A DNA stretch of 64,000 bases from Deltaproteobacteria bacterium HGW-Deltaproteobacteria-8 (GCA_002840405.1 PHAR01000004.1:62001-126000), one strand, 5' to 3'; positions 25,501 through 35,532 are shown, counted from the stretch's first letter. Program-made: numbers and translations. Notes: a model not told the origin generated them from the letters alone.

Positions 25501-28500
25501 TCACGGAATCCAAGCGCGCCAGCGAAGAGGCTGCCCGCTGGCAGCAGGTGTTCGCAAGGGCGGACTTCGGCCTTGCCATCTCCCGCGTGGCGGACAACAC
25601 CCTGCTTTCCGTCAACCCCTCCTTTGCCCACCAGCGCGGCTATGAGCCGGAGGAACTCGCCGGACGTCCAGTCAGCACCGTTTACCCTGAAGAGATGCGG
25701 GAAGAGCTGAGCAAGAACATCAAGAGCCTGGACGTGACCGGGCACGGTTTTTTCGAGTCGCTGCACAGGCGCAAGGACGGCAGCACCTTCCCGGTGCTGG
25801 TCGAGATCACGGTGCTCAAGGACGAGGCCGGGCAGGCCGTAACGCGGATAGCCTACTGCCTGGACATCACGGAGTCCAAGCGCGCACGCGAGGAGGCCGC
25901 CCGCTGGCAGCACGTGTTCGGGCACGCGGAGTTCGGCATGTCCATCTCCCGCGTAACGGACAACACCCTGCAGTCCGTGAACCCAGCCTTTGCCCGCCAG
26001 CGCGGCTACGAGCCGGAGGAGCTCGTGGGCAAGCCCGTGGACAGCCTGTTCCCACCGGAAGCACGCGCAGACCTGCTGAAGCGCCACGCCGCTCTGGAGG
26101 GGCTTGGCCACGGCACCTTCGAGTCCCTGCACATGCGCAAGGACGGCAGCACCTTCCCCGTGCTCCTGGACCTGACGGTCCTGAAAGACGACGCGGGCAA
26201 GGCCGTGACGCGGGTGGCCTACGCTCTGGACATCAGCGACCGCAAGCGGGCCGAGGAGGAGCTGCTGTGCACCCACGACCGGCTCAAGCTGGCGCTGAAC
26301 GCCGCCAACGCAGGCACCTGGGAGTGGGACCTTGCGACCAATGGGAGCATCTGGTCCGACGAACTGTACCGGCTCTATGGCCTGGACCCCGCCGAGCACC
26401 CCGCCTCCCACGAGGCTTGGCTTGAGTCCATACACCCCGAAGACCGCGAGGCCACCTCCGCCGCCGTGCAGGACGCGGCGCAGGCCGGGGCGCCCATCTC
26501 CGTGGAATACCGCATGAACACCCACGACGGCGGTGAGCGCTGGCTCTACTCGCGCGGGCAGCCCCAGCGCGACGAAAAGGGCCGGGTGCGCAGGTACCTG
26601 GGCATCGTCGTGGACGTCACCGAGCGCAGGAAGTCCGAGGCCGCCCTGCGCGAGAGCGAGGCCAAGTTCCGCACCGTGGCGGACTATACTTTCGACTGGG
26701 AATACTGGCGCACGCCAGACCGCAGGATGGTCTGGGTCTCGCCGTCCTGCGCGCGCGTGACGGGCTACGCGGCCGAGGAGTTCAAGGCCGACCCCAAGCT
26801 CATCCAGCGCATCATCCACCCCGACGATCAGGAATTGTACGCGCAGCATCTGCGGGAGACGGAGGCAGGCCTGCACAAATCGGCCAGCCTGGACTTCCGC
26901 ATCCTCCACCGCAGCGGCGAGGTGGTCTGGATCAGCCACCACTGCGTGGACCTGGTGGCCCCCAGCGGTGTGTCCCTGGGGCGGCGCATCAGCAACCGCG
27001 ACATTACGGACCGCAAGACGGCCGAACTGGAAGCCCAAAGCTGGGCCAAGTTCCCGGAAGAGAACCCCTACCCGATCATGCGCATCGGCCCGGACCTGCG
27101 CATCACCCACGCCAACAGGGCCAGCCAGGCCTTCCGGGACGAGTACGCATCCCCCGTGGGTCAGGCCTTCCCCGCGTCCCTGGCGGTTCATGTCGAGACG
27201 GCCCGGCGCACCGGCCGGGCCACGCACACCGAGGTGCTCCTGGGCGACAGGGCCCTGGACATGAGCTTCACCCCGGTGGCTGGCCAGGACTACGTCAATG
27301 TCTACGGCATGGACATCACGGACCGCAAGCGGGCCGAGCTGTTCAGCCTGGCCGCAAAGGAGGCCGCCGAGGCCGCCAACATGGCCAAGAGCGAATTTTT
27401 GGCCAACATGAGCCACGAGATACGCACGCCGCTCAACGGGGTGCTGGGCATGCTGCACCTGCTCAAGGAGGGCGCCACGCCTGCGGAGCAGATCACCTAC
27501 TCCAACATGGCCCATGACGCTGCGAGCAGGCTGCTGTCCCTGCTCAACGACATCCTGGACTTCTCGCGCCTGGAGGCCGGGCGCGTCACCCTCGACAGCG
27601 CGCCGTTCCTTCTAAACGACATCTTCAACGCCGTGGGCAACGTGTTCCAGCTGGCCAGCAGGGCCAAGCAACTGGAGCTGACCTTCAACATCGCGCCGGG
27701 CACGCCCCAGAGACTCCTGGGCGACGAGGCCCGCGTGCGCCAGATTTTGTTCAACCTCGTGGGCAACTCCATCAAATTCACCCCTGCCGGGTCCGTTCGC
27801 GTGGAGGCCTGGTCCCGCCCCTTCGGGAAGGGCAAGGGCAAGCTGCACCTGTACATCAGCGTCAGCGACACAGGCATCGGCATCCCGGACGACAAGGTGG
27901 ACCACGTCTTCCAGCGCTTCACCCAGACCGACGCCTCCTACACCCGCCAGTACGAGGGGGCCGGGCTCGGCCTGGCCATCGTCAAGCGGCTGACCCAGGT
28001 CATGGGCGGCAACATCGCCGTGGACAGCACCCTTGGGATGGGCACCACGATCTACCTGCACCTGCCCATGGCCGCCGTGCCGGAGATGACCGTGGTGGAA
28101 GCCCCGCCCAGCCTGGACATCGGCGACAAGGAACGCCGGCTCTCCATCCTCGTAGCCGAAGACGAGGAGGTGAGCCAATTCGCCATCCGGATGCTGCTGG
28201 CGCGCATGGGCCATGAGGTCGTCTGCGTGGACAACGGGCGCAAGGCCGTGGAGGCGGTGCGCCAGGGCCGCTTCGACTGCGTGCTCATGGACATCCAGAT
28301 GCCGGAGATGAACGGCGTGGAGGCCACGGAGCATATCCGCGCGCTCCCCGGCGGGGCTGGGGTATGGATCATCGCCCTGACCGCCTATGCCCTCACCGGA
28401 GACCGCGAGAAGTTCATGGCCGTCGGGCTGAACGATTACATCAGCAAGCCCGTGCAGGCGCAGGAGCTGCGGGAAGTCCTGGCCCGTGTCGCCGCGCGCG

Positions 28501-28517
28501 GCGCAGACAAGGCCTGA
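22533..28517 (+). CDS. CheB-CheR-multi-PAS hybrid histidine kinase with receiver
   Basis: A 1994-residue cytoplasmic signalling fusion. Domains in order: CheB methylesterase (about 28-215; [20 protein letters not shown] give the Ser-His-Asp set); CheR methyltransferase (about 220-485; [24 protein letters not shown]); a heptad coiled coil of repeated NEEL units (about 650-735); a PAS-like domain; five or more further PAS domains to about residue 1590, two of them a tandem 122-residue duplication; HisKA with His1628 in [12 protein letters not shown]; HATPase_c ([29 protein letters not shown]); and a receiver with Asp1920 ([11 protein letters not shown]). CheB-CheR-PAS fusions are known, but a hybrid kinase with receiver is a longer form. 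No chemoreceptor or other che gene is nearby. Confidence 0.93.
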   Translation: MSARRSASTSTKGTAPPPGPPKTGSPLPFPVVALGASAGGLEALRALLQNLTEPLQASLVVITHLPADKKSRMAEVLARYTPLPVRELDEITPLQPGAIFTVPSGHDVLIEGGVLRLVQPSHDLTHRIIDRFLISLASDQGANAACAILSGSGSDGANGAVQIAKAGGLVLVQEPSSAQHSSMPESALESGVADAVLSMEEMGARLSQLTTATTLNRPVRASLTQKVLDLLRQQTGQDLTGYRPSTITRRINKRRFLTGHTRLGTYIKELETNPEERLQLFKSLFIGVTSFFRDAEAFALLGDKILPEILANRAGDEPVRVWVAGCSTGEEAYSITMLLDEQMKASGAGCGFKIFATDIDFAAVEAARKGAYPLRAMKSVSPERLKRHFRCTNRECAVLPQLRERIVFVHHNLLQEPPFLHMDLVLCRNLLIYLTPPLQDRALGLLTAALDPGGYLFLGSAESVDVAALHLEALDKKWRLYRSRANEERPGLRRATALRQSLALPEAPEPQEQARVKSPSIMAAEALLRHFNPAAALVSPEFNVLHLSGDTQPYVSLSSGEPSLQLLKLVRMELRPHLRSALAAVAASLKPNQTRNVRLPGEPRRQVDLCVDPVLDSRGQLSAFLVVFKQSATALKGKGFTNAERLTESGLVQRYEDELQLTQEQLQKAVEEYERLNEELRASNEELTSMNEELQSSNEEMDASREELQSLNEELTVKVEELAQSHSFVENLLRSTNVPAIFLDKRLRVMRSTPQATEIFHLAVSDQGRALAEVKARVRDDSLLADAEHALRDSAEVEREVHDKSGRSFIKRVFPYRNPRMEVEGVVLTYAEITKLKAAEEVLRRSNEELEALVAERTSQLDLARKDSEHRASEMEAIMEQTPAAVWITRDTEASSIIGNQASYRLLRMAPGSNVSKAIEDVPYRTMHGGRELPPAELPMQRAARGEIVVGQEIDLVFADGQVRTMMGNATPLRNFLGKVSGAVGVFLDITESKRASEEAARWQQVFARADFGLAISRVADNTLLSVNPSFAHQRGYEPEELAGRPVSTVYPEEMREELSKNIKSLDVTGHGFFESLHRRKDGSTFPVLVEITVLKDEAGQAVTRIAYCLDITESKRAREEAARWQHVFGHAEFGMSISRVTDNTLQSVNPAFARQRGYEPEELVGKPVDSLFPPEARADLLKRHAALEGLGHGTFESLHMRKDGSTFPVLLDLTVLKDDAGKAVTRVAYALDISDRKRAEEELLCTHDRLKLALNAANAGTWEWDLATNGSIWSDELYRLYGLDPAEHPASHEAWLESIHPEDREATSAAVQDAAQAGAPISVEYRMNTHDGGERWLYSRGQPQRDEKGRVRRYLGIVVDVTERRKSEAALRESEAKFRTVADYTFDWEYWRTPDRRMVWVSPSCARVTGYAAEEFKADPKLIQRIIHPDDQELYAQHLRETEAGLHKSASLDFRILHRSGEVVWISHHCVDLVAPSGVSLGRRISNRDITDRKTAELEAQSWAKFPEENPYPIMRIGPDLRITHANRASQAFRDEYASPVGQAFPASLAVHVETARRTGRATHTEVLLGDRALDMSFTPVAGQDYVNVYGMDITDRKRAELFSLAAKEAAEAANMAKSEFLANMSHEIRTPLNGVLGMLHLLKEGATPAEQITYSNMAHDAASRLLSLLNDILDFSRLEAGRVTLDSAPFLLNDIFNAVGNVFQLASRAKQLELTFNIAPGTPQRLLGDEARVRQILFNLVGNSIKFTPAGSVRVEAWSRPFGKGKGKLHLYISVSDTGIGIPDDKVDHVFQRFTQTDASYTRQYEGAGLGLAIVKRLTQVMGGNIAVDSTLGMGTTIYLHLPMAAVPEMTVVEAPPSLDIGDKERRLSILVAEDEEVSQFAIRMLLARMGHEVVCVDNGRKAVEAVRQGRFDCVLMDIQMPEMNGVEATEHIRALPGGAGVWIIALTAYALTGDREKFMAVGLNDYISKPVQAQELREVLARVAARGADKA
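25527..26258 (+). repeat. Tandem duplication of a PAS-domain unit (2 x 366 bp)
   Basis: Two adjacent 366-bp units (25527-25892 and 25893-26258) encode near-identical 122-residue PAS modules starting EAARWQ and sharing QRGYEPEEL and [10 protein letters not shown]. The high similarity at DNA level indicates a recent internal duplication in the kinase gene. Confidence 0.85.
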
Positions 28518-28604
28518 GGCGCAAGCCGCGTCCGCAAGGCCAGCTCGTAGCCGTTCATGAGCGGCATCTGCGCGTCCAGGATGGCCGGGGCGAAGGGATC
28601 CGGC
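28518..28604 (-). pseudogene. Relic of a response-regulator receiver domain
   Basis: On the minus strand the short frame PFAPAILDAQMPLMNGYELALRTRL matches the phospho-acceptor region of a receiver domain (LDxQMPxMNG). There is no start, no upstream receiver half and no continuing domain. It lies directly downstream of the PilZ gene, so it may be what is left of a former neighbour or fusion partner. Confidence 0.5.
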
Positions 28605-28613
28605 AGCCGCCCG

Positions 28614-28937
28614 CTAGCCGTGGGCGGCCAGAGAGATGAGGGCCTCGGCCATCTCGGCCGGGTCACAGGTGAAGGTGAGCCCCAGCTCGTCCCCGCGCAC
28701 CCAGGCGACCTTGCCTGGGAACTGGCCGCAGGCCTTGATCTCCAGGCTCAGCTCCTGGCCCGCGCAGAAGATGCCCCAGACCCTGAGCTTGGCCCCGCCC
28801 ACAGAGACGTTGACCACCTCGCAGGCCTCCCAGACCCCTTCGTTCAAGAGCCGCCCGGCCACGAGCACCGTCTTGCGGGCGTGGCCTCTGTGGTCAGGGC
28901 CAGAGGGAGGGCTCTGGGGTGGGCCGGATGTGTTCAC
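28614..28937 (-). CDS. PilZ domain protein
   Basis: A 107-residue protein starting with GTG (28937) behind CGGAG. After a Pro/Gly-rich N-terminus comes HARKTVLVAGRLL, an RxxxR-like segment in which the second Arg is not evident, and then VVNVSVGGAKLRV, the (D/N)xSxxG motif of PilZ c-di-GMP receptors, followed by LGLTFT. It is a likely c-di-GMP effector or a degenerate PilZ. It is downstream of, and co-directional with, the GAF-cyclase gene (25 bp gap). Confidence 0.82.
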   Translation of the reverse strand: MNTSGPPQSPPSGPDHRGHARKTVLVAGRLLNEGVWEACEVVNVSVGGAKLRVWGIFCAGQELSLEIKACGQFPGKVAWVRGDELGLTFTCDPAEMAEALISLAAHG

Positions 28938-28962
28938 GGGCGCTCCGTTTCCTTTGGCTGGG

Positions 28963-31296
28963 TCATTTCGAGGTCATGGTCCACACCCCGCGCCAATCCT
29001 TGGGGGGGGCGCTGGACAGGGTGTCGCAACGTTCGATGTAGGTCGAGGAGAGCTTGTCCGAAGGGTTCAGGCGCAGGGCCTCGGCAAAGGAGCGGGTGGC
29101 CTTGGCGAAGTCCCCGGCGCGGTAGGCCGTGCGCCCGGCCTGGAAGTGCCCCGTGGCCTCCATGAGGTTGGGGAAGCTCTCCTCGGTGTGGTAGTCCAAC
29201 ACCTCAAAAATCCGCACGGGCTCGGTCTTGCCCTTGACCACAACGTCGTCCACATCCCTGGCGCGGTAGATGCCCTTGAGCCTGTCGTGGGTGAACTCGC
29301 TGATGAGGATGCGCGCGCTGTACTGCTTGCAGGCGCTCTCCAGCCGCGCGGCCAGGTTCACCCCGTCGCCGATGATGGTGTAGTCCATGCGCTTGGGCGA
29401 GCCGATGTTGCCCGAGACCACCTGGGCCGAGTTCAGGCCGATGCCGATGTCGATGGGCTTGCTGCCAACGGCCGCGCGCTGGGCGTTGAATCCGGTCAGG
29501 GCGCGGATCATGCCTATGGCGCAGCGCAGGGCCCGGTCCTCGTCGTCCCCGTGGGCCAGCGGGATGCCGAACACGGCCATGATGGCGTCGCCGATGAACT
29601 TGTCGAGCATGCCGCCCTCGGCCTGGAGGCAGTCGACCATGAGGGTGAAGTAGTCATTCAAAAAGCTCACGGTGCCCTGGGCGCCCAGGCTCTCGGTGAG
29701 CGTGGTGAAGCTGCGGATGTCTGAGAACAGCACCGTGACGTCCACCACCTTGCCGCCCAGGATGTCGTCGCCCCCGGCCATGAGCTGGTCGGCCAGCTTG
29801 GGGTCCATGTAGCGGCTCATGGTGGACTTCATGCGCTTCTCGCTGGAGATGTCCTCAAGCATGACCATGGTGCCGAGCTTCTTCTCCTCCCCGCTCAAAA
29901 GCGGCAGCACGGAGGCGTTCACCGAAACACTGCGGTCGGCCAGGACCAGCTCGGCGTCCATGAGCACGTCCGAGGCCTGGGAGGCCTCCACCTCGGCCAC
30001 CTTGTCCGCCAGCCAGGCGTTGGGCCCGGTGAAGAACTCGGCGAAATTCTGGCCCAGCAGACCGTCCCCCCCGCCAGTCCCGTCAATCGACAGGATGCGC
30101 AAGCCCGCCGCGTTGCAGGTCTTGATGCGGCCGTCCTCGTCGAGGGTGATGACGCCGTTGCTCATGCTCTGGAGCATGCTCTCGTTGTAGTTCTTCATGC
30201 TCTGCACGTCGCTGAAGAGCTTGGCGTTCTCCAGCGCGATGGAGATCTGGGCGGTGAAGGCCTTGAGCCGGGACTCGTCCTCGGCCGTGAAAGGACCGCC
30301 GCGCCGGTTCAGCACCTGGGTCACGCCGATGACCTTGCCTTCCTTGGTGACCACCGGGGTGCACAAAATGGAGCGCGTGAAGAACCCCGTCTTCTTGTCG
30401 AAGCCCGGGTTGAAGCGCAGGTCCGCGTAGGCGTGGGGGATGTTCACGGACCGGCCGCTGGTGAACACCGCGCCGGCGATGCCCAGGTGGTTGGGGAAGC
30501 GGATCTGGGTGGCGGAGATGCCCTCGCCCACCATGGACCAGAGCTCGCTTGTCTTCTCGTCGTTCAGGAACAGGGTGGAGCGCTCGGCGGCGAGCATCTT
30601 GGTGCACTCGCCCATGACCTTGCGCAAGAGCGTGCCCAGCTCGATCTCAGAGGTCACGTCGGCCACGACGTTCAGGAACTCCAGCTCCTTGGCGCGCGAG
30701 GCCTGCATCTTCTCCACGAACTGCGCCCCGGACAGGGCGATGGCCGCCTGCATGGCGATGGCCTCAAGGAGCTTCAGGTCGTCGCGGCCAAAGGCCCCGT
30801 CCTTCCTGTTCAGCACCTGGGCCACGCCGATGACCTCGCCCTTGACCGTGCGGATGGGCGCGCAGACGATGTTGCGCGTCACGTACCCGGTCTGCAGGTC
30901 CACTTCCTTGTTGAAATACTTGTTCTTGTAGGCATCGGCCACGACCATGCCCCGGCCCGTGGTGAACACGCGGCCCGCCACGCCCGTGCTGTTCAGGATG
31001 CGGATGCGCCGGTGCTGGTTGCCCTGGGCCACGATGGAGTAAAGCTCCCCGGTCTCGGGGTCGTTCAGGAAGAGCGAGCCGCGCTCGGCCCCCAGCTCCC
31101 AGGTGGTCATCTCCAGCAGGGCCTGAAGCATCTCGTCCAGGGTGTCCAGTGCGGCCAGGCGGTGGGACACGCCGAGCAGCATCTCGGAGCGCTCCTGCGG
31201 CAGGCCCTTGGCCATGGCCACGATCCTGGGGCCCTTGGGGCGGGTCGCAGGTCCGGTCTTGGAACGGGTCAGGGCCTTGGCTTTTCCGGCCATCAC
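28963..31296 (-). CDS. GAF-GAF-PAS class III adenylate cyclase with TPR tail
   Basis: A 777-residue soluble cyclase. Two GAF domains (about residues 50-205 and 225-375; RGSLFLNDPETGELYS and RSTLFLNDEKTSELWS) precede a PAS-like region (about 390-500) and a class III catalytic domain (about 530-700). Metal-binding aspartates are in VLFSDIRSFT and KFIGDAIMAVF. The purine-selecting Lys and Asp (LDKFIGD, MDYTIIGDG) favour ATP over GTP, and NLAARLE supplies the transition-state Asn/Arg. A short TPR-like tail follows. The gene overlaps the coiled-coil gene upstream (GTGATG start at its TGA stop), so the two are probably produced together. The GAF domains suggest small-ligand control. Confidence 0.92.
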   Translation of the reverse strand: MMAGKAKALTRSKTGPATRPKGPRIVAMAKGLPQERSEMLLGVSHRLAALDTLDEMLQALLEMTTWELGAERGSLFLNDPETGELYSIVAQGNQHRRIRILNSTGVAGRVFTTGRGMVVADAYKNKYFNKEVDLQTGYVTRNIVCAPIRTVKGEVIGVAQVLNRKDGAFGRDDLKLLEAIAMQAAIALSGAQFVEKMQASRAKELEFLNVVADVTSEIELGTLLRKVMGECTKMLAAERSTLFLNDEKTSELWSMVGEGISATQIRFPNHLGIAGAVFTSGRSVNIPHAYADLRFNPGFDKKTGFFTRSILCTPVVTKEGKVIGVTQVLNRRGGPFTAEDESRLKAFTAQISIALENAKLFSDVQSMKNYNESMLQSMSNGVITLDEDGRIKTCNAAGLRILSIDGTGGGDGLLGQNFAEFFTGPNAWLADKVAEVEASQASDVLMDAELVLADRSVSVNASVLPLLSGEEKKLGTMVMLEDISSEKRMKSTMSRYMDPKLADQLMAGGDDILGGKVVDVTVLFSDIRSFTTLTESLGAQGTVSFLNDYFTLMVDCLQAEGGMLDKFIGDAIMAVFGIPLAHGDDEDRALRCAIGMIRALTGFNAQRAAVGSKPIDIGIGLNSAQVVSGNIGSPKRMDYTIIGDGVNLAARLESACKQYSARILISEFTHDRLKGIYRARDVDDVVVKGKTEPVRIFEVLDYHTEESFPNLMEATGHFQAGRTAYRAGDFAKATRSFAEALRLNPSDKLSSTYIERCDTLSSAPPKDWRGVWTMTSK

Positions 31297-31733
31297 TTCC
31301 GCCCTCCGGCCTCAAGGGCCTCGCGCAGCACCACCACGGTCTGGCGCAGCTGCGCCAGCTCGTCCTCCAGGCTCCGGCGCTCCAGCCTGGAGCGGTCGCG
31401 CTCGTCCAGCACGGCCTGCTCCATGCGCTCGCGCAGGGCCTGGATGGCCGTCTGCAGCTCGCGATTCTCGGCCTTGCCCTGGGCCACGGCCTCCTGGACC
31501 TGGCGGTCGCGCTCATTGCGCAGGGTCTCCAGCGCGTCGCGCAGGGCCACCACAGCGGCCTTCATGTCCTCGATCTCGCCCTGGGAGGCGGCCACGGCCT
31601 GCTGCACGGCGGCGTTCTTGTCCAGCACCAGGACCTCCAGGGACTGGCGCAGGGCCACAATGCTGTCCTTGAGGTGGCGGTTTTCGGCGTGCAGCGCGCT
31701 GAGTTCATCAGCGGAGATGGGCGTGTGGGCCAT
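31293..31733 (-). CDS. Coiled-coil protein coupled to the GAF cyclase
   Basis: A 146-residue, almost entirely alpha-helical, highly charged protein. It has heptad character throughout and recurring [IV]xALRxxLE segments (IVALRQSLEVL, VVALRDALETL, IQALRERMEQA, VVLREALEAG) about 35-40 residues apart. No signal or membrane segment is present. It overlaps the cyclase start by 4 bp. It may scaffold or dimerise the cyclase; this is inferred from context only. Confidence 0.75.
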   Translation of the reverse strand: MAHTPISADELSALHAENRHLKDSIVALRQSLEVLVLDKNAAVQQAVAASQGEIEDMKAAVVALRDALETLRNERDRQVQEAVAQGKAENRELQTAIQALRERMEQAVLDERDRSRLERRSLEDELAQLRQTVVVLREALEAGGRK

Positions 31734-31792
31734 GGTCGTCCTGTTCGGGTCGAAATGCAGGCCAAAGAAAATGGAGAATATCGACTCATCAA

Positions 31793-31821
31793 AGTAAAGG
31801 ATACTTGGGGAATTTTGTCAA
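31793..31821 (-). promoter_or_regulatory. Sigma-70-type promoter for the coiled-coil/cyclase operon
   Basis: On the minus strand a perfect TTGACA (31821-31816) and TTTACT (31798-31793) are separated by 17 bp, about 60 bp upstream of the coiled-coil start, in an AT-rich patch of a GC-rich region. Confidence 0.55.
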
Positions 31822-31983
31822 TGGCGGCCGTGCGCGGCAGGAAAAATTCCTGGGTTGAGCCAGTACTCAGATCCAGCAACCAAAGCCAGCGCACCGGCTT
31901 GGCGATCAGGGCCAGAATTCCTGGGCAGCGGCCAGGGCCAGCGGGCACGGACAGCCGGAACGGACAGGCTATGCGGCCAGCGC

Positions 31984-33816
31984 TCAGGCCGCCCTGCCGA
32001 CTCCGCCCAGGCGAACCGGCAGCCGCGACACCGGTCCCAAGGCCGGAGCCTGCTGCGCCCCGCCGGACCGCACCACCACCCGCCGCCCTGCCGGGGCCTT
32101 CACCACGCCCAGGGCCTTCAGGTGCTCGGCCAAGGCGTCGTGTTCCAGGTAGCCGGTGTCCAGGCGCGCGCCCTTGGCGTTCTTGAGCGTGGCCAGGCCG
32201 TCGCCCCCGCCCGCCAGGTAGCTGTTGGTCACCAGCCGGTACGTGGCCGCCGGGTCGATCTGCACAAAGCCATCGCCAGCCCCGCGCACGCGCAGGTCCA
32301 GGATGCGGCCGCCCTTGGGCCGGGCCGGGTCGACCACGCAGGTGAACCCGGCGGCGTGGAACACCTGGACCTTGCGCCCGTTGTCGCCATCTGGAGGATG
32401 GACCTTGAGCCGGAACTCGGCGGCGTCCTCCAGGGCGTTTTTGAAATCGGCCCCGCTGAGGTCCAGGGTGACCAGGGTATTGCCAAAGGGCAGCACGCTC
32501 ATGACCATGCCCTGGGTGAGCTCGCCCTGGAAAAGGTCCTGGCGCAGGCCGCCGGGCATGAGCAGGGCCAGCTGCGCGCCCGGCGCCTTGGCCAGGTAGG
32601 CGTCGGCCACGATGGGGCCGGGGTCGGTAGCCGTGCCGCGCACGAGGTCAACCACGGCGCGAGCCCCGATCAGCGCGTTGCGAAAGGTGTCCAGCTGCCG
32701 GGCGTAGGGCTCCAGGCGCTCGGCCAGGGCCGGGTCCTCGGCCACCACGCGCGCCGCGCCCGAGGCTGTGAGCGCGGACACAAGCCGCGCCTGCTCCGGC
32801 GAGTCCTTGGGCACCACCTTGTCGCCCTGCCGGAAGTCATCCCCGGCCAGGAGCATGGGCCGGGCCGAGTAGCCCGCCACGCCGCCCGCCGCGTCAAAGG
32901 TGACCCGCAAAAGCCCGAGCTCCACGCCCCAGCGCCAGGCCTGGACCACGAGCACCCTGCCGTTGTCCGGGCCGCGCACCTCGGTGGGATACGGGCCGGC
33001 CGGGGTCAGGCCGAGGGCCGCCAGCTTGGCCGGGTCGCCCAAGAGCGTGTGGGAATGCCCGCCCACGATGACGTCGATGCCGGGCACGGCCTTGGCCAGG
33101 GCGATGTCCTGGGCGTAGCCCAGGTGGGAGAGCACCACGATCCTGTCCACGCCGACGCGGAGCAGAGCCTTGACTGCTGCGGCCACGGCCGGGGCGGCCG
33201 GGTTGAACTTCACCCCGCCCACGTCGCTGGTGATCTTCGGGGTGCTGGGCGTGGTGGCGCCGATGATGCCCACGCGCTCTCCCCCGTACACCCGGACCAC
33301 GTAGGGCCGGAGCTTGCCCGCCAGGGCAGGCTCGCCCGAGACGTCGAGGTTGGCCGAGACCACCGGGAACCTGGCCTGGTCCACCAGGGAGCCGGTAAGG
33401 GCCGGCCCTTTGTCAAACTCGTGGTTGCCCAGCGTCATGGCGTCCAGGCCCAGCTGGTTCAGGAAGTCGAAGTCCGCCTTGCCCTGGAAGACATTGAAGA
33501 ACAGCGTGCCCTGCACCGCGTCCCCGGCGTGCAGCGCCAGCACATGCTCCTCGCTGGCGCGGACCTCGTCGAGCGCCGTCTTGAGCCGCGCGAACCCGCC
33601 CAGCTGTCCCGTGACCTTCACGCCCGCCAGGGTCAAGCCGGTGTCCACGGGCTCCAGGTTGGAGTGCGTGTCATTGACATGGGCGATGGTCAGGGTGAAC
33701 GGCCCGGACTCCTGGCGCTGCACGGGCCGCGCGCAGGCCGTGAGCAAGCAGAAGGCGATGGCGAGCGTCAGGGCGGCGCAGAGTCTCGGGCGGAAATGTT
33801 GCGAGGCGGTCGGCAT
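31984..33816 (-). CDS. 5'-nucleotidase/2',3'-cyclic phosphodiesterase family lipoprotein
   Basis: A 610-residue periplasmic nucleotidase of the UshA family. The start at 33816 follows GAAGGAG; the ORF-track start is 48 bp further up. The N-terminus ends in a lipobox (CLLTAC). The metallophosphoesterase domain shows IAHVNDTHSNLEP, GDAVQGTLFFNVFQG, LGNHEFDKG and VGGHSHTLL; the C-terminal 5'-nucleotidase domain contains GALRQDLFQ-like and VTNSYLAGGGDG motifs. It would dephosphorylate extracellular nucleotides for uptake. It lies 48 bp downstream of a membrane adenylate cyclase on the same strand, and the nucleoside-type BMP importer is about 9 kb away. Confidence 0.9.
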   Translation of the reverse strand: MPTASQHFRPRLCAALTLAIAFCLLTACARPVQRQESGPFTLTIAHVNDTHSNLEPVDTGLTLAGVKVTGQLGGFARLKTALDEVRASEEHVLALHAGDAVQGTLFFNVFQGKADFDFLNQLGLDAMTLGNHEFDKGPALTGSLVDQARFPVVSANLDVSGEPALAGKLRPYVVRVYGGERVGIIGATTPSTPKITSDVGGVKFNPAAPAVAAAVKALLRVGVDRIVVLSHLGYAQDIALAKAVPGIDVIVGGHSHTLLGDPAKLAALGLTPAGPYPTEVRGPDNGRVLVVQAWRWGVELGLLRVTFDAAGGVAGYSARPMLLAGDDFRQGDKVVPKDSPEQARLVSALTASGAARVVAEDPALAERLEPYARQLDTFRNALIGARAVVDLVRGTATDPGPIVADAYLAKAPGAQLALLMPGGLRQDLFQGELTQGMVMSVLPFGNTLVTLDLSGADFKNALEDAAEFRLKVHPPDGDNGRKVQVFHAAGFTCVVDPARPKGGRILDLRVRGAGDGFVQIDPAATYRLVTNSYLAGGGDGLATLKNAKGARLDTGYLEHDALAEHLKALGVVKAPAGRRVVVRSGGAQQAPALGPVSRLPVRLGGVGRAA

Positions 33817-33864
33817 GGGCCAGGCTCCTTCGGCTGATTGTGTCGCGCGCGGGCGCCGGGCCAT

Positions 33865-35532
33865 CTATTCCGGCCCTGCTGCGGGCTTCTCGCGCAGGCG
33901 GGCCATCAGCTCCTCCATACTCTCGAGGATGGCCCCCTTGTCCTCGGCGCTGACCTGCTCCAGATCCGCGATGATGCGCAGGCCCTTGAACTCCTTGCGG
34001 ATGAGGTCCGAGCTGCCGAGCCCCTCGTCGTAGATGTTGGTGATGGCGTACGGGATGACCTCGCGCTCGATGCCCTTGGCCGTGAGCTTTGGCCGCTCCT
34101 CGGCCTCCACGATGTCCCGCACCAGGGCATAGGTGTCGGCGGAGATGAGGATGCCATCGGGCTCGGCCTGGACCTCGAGCCGCGCGGCCAGGTTCACTTC
34201 GCCGCCGATGATGGTGTAGTCCATGCGGTCCTCGCTGCCGAAGTTGCCGACGTTGCAGAACCCGGTGTTGACGCCGATGCGCATGTGGAAGGGGTTGTTG
34301 TAGCCTTGGCCGCGCCAGATCTCCTGGAGCTTCTTCATGCGCCGCTGCATGGCCACGGCCATGCGCACGCAGGCCTCGGCGTCCTCCCGCACGCCGCGCG
34401 TCCCCGGGTCGCCGAAGAACATGAGCATGGCGTCGCCGATGAACTTGTCGATGGTGGCCCCGTAGTGCAGGGCGATCTTCGACATCTCGGTGAAGTAGCT
34501 GTTCAGCAGGTACGAGAGATCCTCGGGCTGCATGTCCTCGGTGGTCTTGGTGAAGTCCTTGATGTCGCTGAAGAAGACCGTGAGCTTCTTGCGCTGGGTG
34601 ACCAGGTCCGTGCCCTTCTCCCCGGTCAGGAGCGACTGCACGATCTGGGGCGAGAGGTACTTGGACAGGCTGGCCGAAAGCCCCGCCAGCAGCTTGCTTT
34701 TCTCCTCAGCGAGCTGGGCCAGGGCCAACTCGCTGGTGCGCTGCTCCAGGGCGGCGATCATGCTGTTGGTGCGCCTGGCGATGAGGCCGAACTCGTCGTT
34801 GGTGACCACCGGCACGCGGGCGCGCAGGTCGCCCTGGGACACCGCGTCCATGGCCTCAGACTGGAAGCCGAAGAACAGACGCAGGTTGGTTGCGAAGGAG
34901 GTGATGACCAGCGTGGCCGCGCCGGTGAGGCAGGCCATGACGAAAAGCAGGTCCTTGGCGACCCAGACCATGGCCACGGCCCAGTAATCCGCGCCAGGCG
35001 CCAGGTGGAAGTTCTCGTGCACGTCCTTGATGACCACTGCGGCCACGATCAAGGTGGTGAAGATGACGCAGGCCCCGGCAAGAAAACCGAACTTCCGGGT
35101 GACAGGCAGATAGGGGCTCGTCAGCCGCCAGTCGATGCCGCGCCGCCGGGCGTCGAGCACCACCACGCGTTCGCGCTGCAGGGCCAGCTCCAGCGAGAAA
35201 TAGAAGCCCAGGGCCACGGCCCCCACAAAGACCTTCACCCCGTTGGCCTCGGGAGAGCCGAAGGCCAGCAACGGATAGACCCCGGAGGCGATCGCGGCCA
35301 GCAGGAAGAGCCCCAGGTCCAGGCCAAGCTGACGCAGGGACTGGACATCGCCGGAGCGGGAGGTGACCAGCACCGGGAGCAGCGCGGCCCGCAGCCCCCA
35401 CATTGCGGCAAAAATCAGGAACAGGGCGATGAGCCAATGGACGCGCGAGGCAGCCTCGATAACCGGGCACACCCGCGCGCCGTAAAACGCGACCAGGGTT
35501 GCCGTAAGCAAAGAGTACACAAGCGCGCGCAT
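33865..35532 (-). CDS. Membrane-bound class III adenylate cyclase with HAMP
   Basis: A 555-residue sensor cyclase. The ATG at 35532 has GGAGG 5 nt upstream and is preferred to the GTG at 35574. The N-terminal half holds about six membrane segments, a HAMP-like stretch (DAVSQGDLRARVPVVTNDEFGLIARRTN) and a short coiled coil. The C-terminal catalytic domain has VFFSDIKDFT and KFIGDAMLMFF metal aspartates, MDYTIIGGEVNLAARLE and the Lys of IDKFIGD, pointing to adenylate cyclase activity. It is probably co-transcribed with the nucleotidase gene. Confidence 0.9.
   Translation of the reverse strand: MRALVYSLLTATLVAFYGARVCPVIEAASRVHWLIALFLIFAAMWGLRAALLPVLVTSRSGDVQSLRQLGLDLGLFLLAAIASGVYPLLAFGSPEANGVKVFVGAVALGFYFSLELALQRERVVVLDARRRGIDWRLTSPYLPVTRKFGFLAGACVIFTTLIVAAVVIKDVHENFHLAPGADYWAVAMVWVAKDLLFVMACLTGAATLVITSFATNLRLFFGFQSEAMDAVSQGDLRARVPVVTNDEFGLIARRTNSMIAALEQRTSELALAQLAEEKSKLLAGLSASLSKYLSPQIVQSLLTGEKGTDLVTQRKKLTVFFSDIKDFTKTTEDMQPEDLSYLLNSYFTEMSKIALHYGATIDKFIGDAMLMFFGDPGTRGVREDAEACVRMAVAMQRRMKKLQEIWRGQGYNNPFHMRIGVNTGFCNVGNFGSEDRMDYTIIGGEVNLAARLEVQAEPDGILISADTYALVRDIVEAEERPKLTAKGIEREVIPYAITNIYDEGLGSSDLIRKEFKGLRIIADLEQVSAEDKGAILESMEELMARLREKPAAGPE

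Noticed and set aside
22419-27515. 1698-codon minus-strand ORF opposite the CheBR fusion
   Set aside because: Despite its length it is a shadow frame with composition typical of antisense of high-GC genes; the plus strand has CheB, CheR, PAS and kinase motifs.
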